Program-made: the position numbers and the translations under genes | Shown: positions 61,057 through 64,000 of the stretch, in pieces | Numbering within the stretch: the stretch's first letter is position 1 | Layout of the letters: every line of letters starts with the position of its first letter | Assembly: GCF_016107705.1 (NCBI RefSeq) | Contig: NZ_JAEHGC010000007.1 | Coordinates: 243,362 to 307,361 of the forward strand | Direction of reading: 5' to 3' | From: Neobacillus cucumis | GTDB taxonomy: Bacteria > Bacillota > Bacilli > Bacillales_B > DSM-18226 | DNA: 64,000 bases | The notes under the pieces: generated by a model | What the model saw: only the letters and a program-made list of their open reading frames with translations | The model's database searches: none | Told to the model about the DNA's origin: nothing

Positions 61057-61105
61057 ATTCGACAAAATCCGGGTGGTGCCTGTTACCGCCCGGATTTTGT
61101 CGAAT
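61057..61105. repeat. REP-like palindrome, copy 1
   Basis: A 49-bp element with 17-bp perfect arms (ATTCGACAAAATCCGGG and its complement) around a 15-nt centre containing GGTGCCTGTTACC. A near-identical copy lies in the opposite orientation at 62983-63029. Confidence 0.8.
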
Positions 61106-61215
61106 TGGAAATACCTGCTATTATGACCTGATGATAATTATCACATCCAATTTAAAATCTGAATGGTATGATGCAAGGGAGTTAGTAAATAATTTTATTG
61201 AAATGGGGTTATGTA

Positions 61216-62178
61216 GTGAACTTTCCACAACTGAAAATAGGTCATATGATGCCGAGAGTACCGATTATGCAAGGTGGTATGGGTGTTGGCATTTCTTTAA
61301 GCAAGCTAGCTTCAGCTGTTGCGAATGCTGGCGGGATTGGCATAATATCCGGTACTGGAATTTCAGTTGATGAAATGAGGACCCATATAAGACGAGCTAA
61401 AAACCTTGTCAAAGATGCTGGATATATTGGCGTAAATGTATTATTTGCCATGAATGATTTTGCGGAAAAAATGAAAGCGGCCCTTGAGGAAAAAGTGGAT
61501 TTTATTATATCTGGCGCTGGAATCTCACGAGATATGTACTCATGGGGAAAACAGGCGGGAATACCCGTCATTTCGATTGTCTCTTCGGCAAAATTGGCTA
61601 GAATTTCTGAACGTCTTGGCGCTGCAGCAGTGGTCGTTGAAGGTTTTGAAGCGGGAGGACATCTTGGTACTGACCGTCCTATGTTCGATATACTTCCCGA
61701 AGTTGTCGAGGCTGTTTCCATCCCTGTCATTGCTGCAGGAGGAATTATCACGGGTGATGATATTGCAAAAGCGATTGGAATGGGTGCATCCGGCGTGCAA
61801 ATGGGCACTCGGTTTGTCGCAAGCGAGGAATGTGACGCACCACTTGCCTTCAAGCAAAAATATGTGGATGCACGAAAAGAAGATACCGTTCTGGTTAAGA
61901 CGACAGTTGGCCTCCAAGGAAGAGCCATTATCAATAACTTTACAAAATTGATCAGTGGTCCTGACAAGTTGAAAATTGCTAAATGCCATGATTGTCTAAA
62001 AAATTGTTCTTATCGCTTTTGCACACTTGATTCCCTCCTTGTATCGGTTGGAGGAGATGTGGAGAATGGGTTAGTTTTTGCTGGTGCAAGAGTAGGAGAA
62101 ATAAAGGAAATTCTTCCGGTCCAAAAAATCATTGACAATCTTACTACTGAATATGGTTTGGCTGTAAAAAATGCTTAA
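61216..62178 (+). CDS. Nitronate monooxygenase
   Basis: A 320-aa FMN enzyme oxidising nitronates to carbonyl compounds and nitrite. VPIMQGGMGVGISLSKLASAV begins it; EGFEAGGHLGTDRP near residue 145 holds the catalytic-type histidine, and AAGGIITGDD with ASGVQMGTRFVASEEC bind FMN. The C terminus has a cysteine-rich CHDCLKNCSYRFC segment. The GTG at 61216 gives MNFPQLKIG, matching the usual family start; an ATG 18 nt upstream lacks a site. It lies alone, bounded by the REP-like elements. Confidence 0.86.
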   Translation: MNFPQLKIGHMMPRVPIMQGGMGVGISLSKLASAVANAGGIGIISGTGISVDEMRTHIRRAKNLVKDAGYIGVNVLFAMNDFAEKMKAALEEKVDFIISGAGISRDMYSWGKQAGIPVISIVSSAKLARISERLGAAAVVVEGFEAGGHLGTDRPMFDILPEVVEAVSIPVIAAGGIITGDDIAKAIGMGASGVQMGTRFVASEECDAPLAFKQKYVDARKEDTVLVKTTVGLQGRAIINNFTKLISGPDKLKIAKCHDCLKNCSYRFCTLDSLLVSVGGDVENGLVFAGARVGEIKEILPVQKIIDNLTTEYGLAVKNA

Positions 62179-62239
62179 GAGTCTATTTTGTACTAGAATG
62201 AAACACTCTCCTCTTACTTTTTGGCGAAAAGCTACCAAA

Positions 62240-62276
62240 TCCCGGGTGCAGATTTAAACACTCGGGACCTTTTTTA
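62240..62276 (+). terminator. Terminator of the nitronate monooxygenase gene
   Basis: TCCCGGGTG and CACTCGGGA (one G-T pair) around a 10-nt loop, followed by CCTTTTTTA. Confidence 0.8.
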
Positions 62277-62305
62277 ATTTACCCTCCGATAAAAATCAGC
62301 TACCT

Positions 62306-62908
62306 CTAATCTATTTGCAGAACCTTCTTTATCGAACGCGACAATCCATAGCCTGCATATACCCCGAAAACGTTTAATATCAAATCATCTACATCCAGAC
62401 TTCCTCTTTTGGTAAGGAATTGCAGAACCTCAATCATTGTAATCATGATAATGGGGAGCCCGAATCGTTTTATATTATTGGCAGATGATTTACTGACTAT
62501 GATCATAGCAAAAATTCCAAATGGGATAAACAATAAAATATTTGCTGCTATGTTGTAAAACGCGATTAAGAATGAAACCTCCCCACTTAAATAAGAGGAG
62601 ATCGTTTTAAAAGGAACTAAATTATATGTTTGGTATTCTTGATTGGATGGCCTGAAAAACAAAAGAACCAGCAAGGAACATGAATAAAAAAATAAGATAG
62701 TTGATAATACCGGTTTTGAAATAGACATTGTATTTCCTGTAACCAAAAAAATTAAGAAAAAAATAAAAATGGTCAGACAGAACCACACCACAATCAAAAC
62801 GACAGGATGTAGATAATTAAATAATTTTATCCAAATCGGAAGCAAAGCGGCAAATAAGCCTTGCGATACAATCACAGAGAGCCAAACCGCCCATTTTTTT
62901 GAAATCAT
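62306..62908 (-). CDS. VanZ-family membrane protein
   Basis: A 200-aa protein with about five helices and the VanZ pattern: NLVPFKTISSYL, then NIAANILLFIPFGIFA near residue 120, and IEVLQFLTKRGSLDVDDLILNVFGVYAGY near 160. VanZ proteins modestly raise teicoplanin or lipoglycopeptide resistance in some hosts; most homologues are uncharacterised. It lies alone; upstream on its strand is the second REP-like element. Confidence 0.88.
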   Translation of the reverse strand: MISKKWAVWLSVIVSQGLFAALLPIWIKLFNYLHPVVLIVVWFCLTIFIFFLIFLVTGNTMSISKPVLSTILFFYSCSLLVLLFFRPSNQEYQTYNLVPFKTISSYLSGEVSFLIAFYNIAANILLFIPFGIFAMIIVSKSSANNIKRFGLPIIMITMIEVLQFLTKRGSLDVDDLILNVFGVYAGYGLSRSIKKVLQID

Positions 62909-62982
62909 GGAAGAACCCCCGTCAAAAAATCAATCCTTACCCATTCTACCATGAAAAACAGCAGCGGGGAGAAACCTTGTTT

Positions 62983-63029
62983 TTCGACAAAATTCGGGCG
63001 GTGACAGGCACCACCCGGATTTTGTCGAA
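62983..63029. repeat. REP-like palindrome, copy 2 (inverted relative to copy 1)
   Basis: TTCGACAAAATTCGGG and CCCGGATTTTGTCGAA pair with one G-U around GGTGACAGGCACC. It begins 3 nt beyond the stop of the DUF1906 gene and may act as its terminator. Confidence 0.8.
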
Positions 63030-63031
63030 TC

Positions 63032-63679
63032 TCAATGCATAAGATTAAATAATTTTTCATCTGCTAAATTGGTGTCAATTGGGCAGACCTTTGCATCTCT
63101 TCCATATTGCCAGGCCCAAACGGAACCAGGACATCTGGGTTTCATCGGATTAAATTTCGGTTTGCTTCGTTTGGTGCTGATTCCTTTTTCAGGCTTCGCA
63201 CTCCACAATATTGCTTGATTTTTCACGAGTTCCTCTTTTTGAATGGCTTCACAGTAGGCACTATGAAAATTCCCGACCATTGGGTCATGATAAAATCCCG
63301 GCCTATATGAACTGGAATAAAACGTTTCCACCCAGCCAATTAACCACTCCGCATCCGCTTCGTGAAACCGTTCTACATTGGCGAATATAACAGTCCCTTT
63401 ACGAATTCCCAGCCTTCGGGCATGGTAAATAGCATTCCGTGCCATTACTCTTCCCTCGTGCCGCCCAACAGGGTTGTTAAAATCATTATAAATAGGCATA
63501 ACTTTTATGCCTTTCGATCTTAAAAACCGTAGTTCTTCCTTCGTAAGTCCCTCGCTAGCATTGGGCACCGTGCTCAAATATCTTCCCCAAAAGTCCGGTT
63601 CCCCAAAGTTTCTTTGGACACATAGTAATACTTCCTCATTAGCATTTACTCCAGAGTCTACACCCCAAAAAACCGCCAT
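63032..63679 (-). CDS. DUF1906 glycoside-hydrolase-like protein
   Basis: A 215-aa protein with the DUF1906/Rv2525c-like TIM-barrel pattern: WGVDSGVNANEE at the start, FWGRYLSTVPNASEGLTKEEL near residue 30, VMPIYNDFNN near 60, TVIFANVERFHEADAEWLIGW near 98 and SVWAWQYGRDAKVCPIDTN near 190. These resemble GH25-like folds with acidic residues at strand ends; enzymatic activity is unproven. No signal peptide is seen. GGAGGTG precedes the ATG. Confidence 0.83.
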   Translation of the reverse strand: MAVFWGVDSGVNANEEVLLCVQRNFGEPDFWGRYLSTVPNASEGLTKEELRFLRSKGIKVMPIYNDFNNPVGRHEGRVMARNAIYHARRLGIRKGTVIFANVERFHEADAEWLIGWVETFYSSSYRPGFYHDPMVGNFHSAYCEAIQKEELVKNQAILWSAKPEKGISTKRSKPKFNPMKPRCPGSVWAWQYGRDAKVCPIDTNLADEKLFNLMH

Positions 63680-63764
63680 ACTACACCTCCATTTCCATCT
63701 ATATGTATATGCGGAGGATACTTATCCTAATGAAAAAATCGATTAAGACAGCCATTAGAATTTA

Positions 63765-63799
63765 TAAAAAAGCGCACTCTTAATGGAGAGACGCTTTTA
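63765..63799 (-). terminator. Hairpin upstream of the DUF1906 gene
   Basis: AAAAGCG and CGCTTTT with an inner CTCT/AGAG stem, followed by T tracts on both strands (TTTTTT on the minus strand). No gene is seen between it and the terminator at 63965-63994. Confidence 0.5.
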
Positions 63800-63878
63800 A
63801 TAAAGCTATTAAGTACTTGATGGAAAAATTGTAATACTTGCTGGTACGCAACCCTTGAAATGTACACACTTTGAACCT

Positions 63879-63961
63879 TTTATTTTCCGGTTTTTTGTTT
63901 TATTGTCTCATTTTTGAACTTTATTCCCCACTTTTATAATTTTATTTGCCAGTAGTGAAAC
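63879..63961. repeat. Tandem repeat, period 20-21 bp (four TTTATT-type units)
   Basis: Units begin with TTTATT at 63879, 63899, 63920 and 63941. The third, TTTATTCCCCACTTTT, is close to the reverse complement of the units at 13350-13403. Confidence 0.6.
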
Positions 63962-63964
63962 ATC

Positions 63965-63994
63965 AAAAAAGACAACCCTCTTTAGGTTGTCTTT
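63965..63994 (-). terminator. Terminator of a minus-strand gene beyond the window
   Basis: AAAGACAACC and GGTTGTCTTT pair around CTCTTTA; the minus strand continues with TTTTTT. The gene it serves would lie to the right of 64000. Confidence 0.7.
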
Positions 63995-64000
63995 CATCAT

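Noticed and set aside
61132..61143. Fur- or PerR-like palindrome TGATAATTATCA upstream of the nitronate monooxygenase
   Set aside because: It is shorter than a Fur 7-1-7 box and lacks the central spacer. I keep it only as an unassigned palindrome.
61242..61989. Long minus-strand frames opposite the nitronate monooxygenase gene
   Set aside because: The plus strand encodes a full, motif-complete enzyme. The antisense frames have no family pattern.
63731..63784. 17-codon frame MKKSIKTAIRIYKKAHS before the hairpin at 63765
   Set aside because: The only ribosome binding site candidate is too far upstream and the frame runs into the hairpin.
1..64000. Mobile elements, CRISPR arrays, prophage, tRNA and rRNA genes
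   Set aside because: No transposase or integrase motifs, regular spacer arrays, phage structural genes or conserved RNA sequences were seen on either strand.

Overview
This window looks like a chromosomal segment of an aerobic, spore-forming Bacillaceae species. The evidence is AT-rich DNA with strong AGGAGG-type ribosome binding sites, frequent GTG and TTG starts, two YjcZ-type glycine/tyrosine micro-proteins, a YpuA-like DUF1002 protein, a SleB-type hydrolase, a KinB-like sensor kinase, a SwrC-like RND pump and a DUF438/hemerythrin protein. The genus cannot be fixed from sequence alone. I see no rRNA, tRNA, transposase, prophage or CRISPR array.

Positions 1-25900 are ordinary Bacillaceae chromosome in small transcription units, most closed by clear hairpin terminators. 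They hold a two-component system cut by the window edge, serC, a DedA protein with a PAP2-like tail, an RND exporter, a DUF47/Pit phosphate transport pair, a FUSC-type exporter, an HAD phosphatase, pyrroline-5-carboxylate reductase, a ketopantoate-reductase-like gene with an SDR, an orphan FtsZ/TubZ-like GTPase, GMP reductase, a LysM/SleB-like wall hydrolase, a BrnQ carrier and a KinB-like kinase. Two small loci here look frameshifted.

Positions 25977-59154 are the striking part: about 33 kb of minus-strand catabolic genes. They include six acyl-CoA dehydrogenases, two thiolases, three crotonases with different active sites, a FAS1-like/MaoC hydratase pair, an acyl-CoA ligase, class I and class III CoA-transferases, a thioesterase, two SDRs, a PRISE-type (progesterone 5-beta-reductase/iridoid-synthase-like) enone reductase, a 2,4-dienoyl-CoA-reductase/BaiCD-like flavoenzyme, a fumarate-reductase-like flavoprotein with a ferredoxin-type partner, a metal-dependent cyclase-family hydrolase, a complete branched-chain-amino-acid-type ABC importer and a PAS/sigma-54 activator. 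The likely role is uptake, CoA activation, enone/ring reduction and beta-oxidation-like degradation of an unidentified carboxylic, possibly alicyclic or terpenoid-like, compound. Three near-identical -24/-12 (sigma-54) promoters, recurring TGTWTAC half-sites and a cre-like site suggest one regulon under the embedded activator plus catabolite repression. One sub-operon (class III CoA-transferase plus acyl-CoA dehydrogenase) instead has a sigma-A-type promoter and a structured 5' leader ending in a strong terminator. That leader looks like an unassigned riboswitch-type element.

Positions 59155-64000 return to ordinary chromosome: a DUF438/hemerythrin/PAS protein, a nitronate monooxygenase, a VanZ-family protein and a DUF1906 glycoside-hydrolase-like protein. 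Two inverted copies of a 47-49 bp palindromic repeat flank the nitronate monooxygenase and VanZ genes. Degenerate tandem arrays with a period of about 21 bp occur at three intergenic sites in the window.
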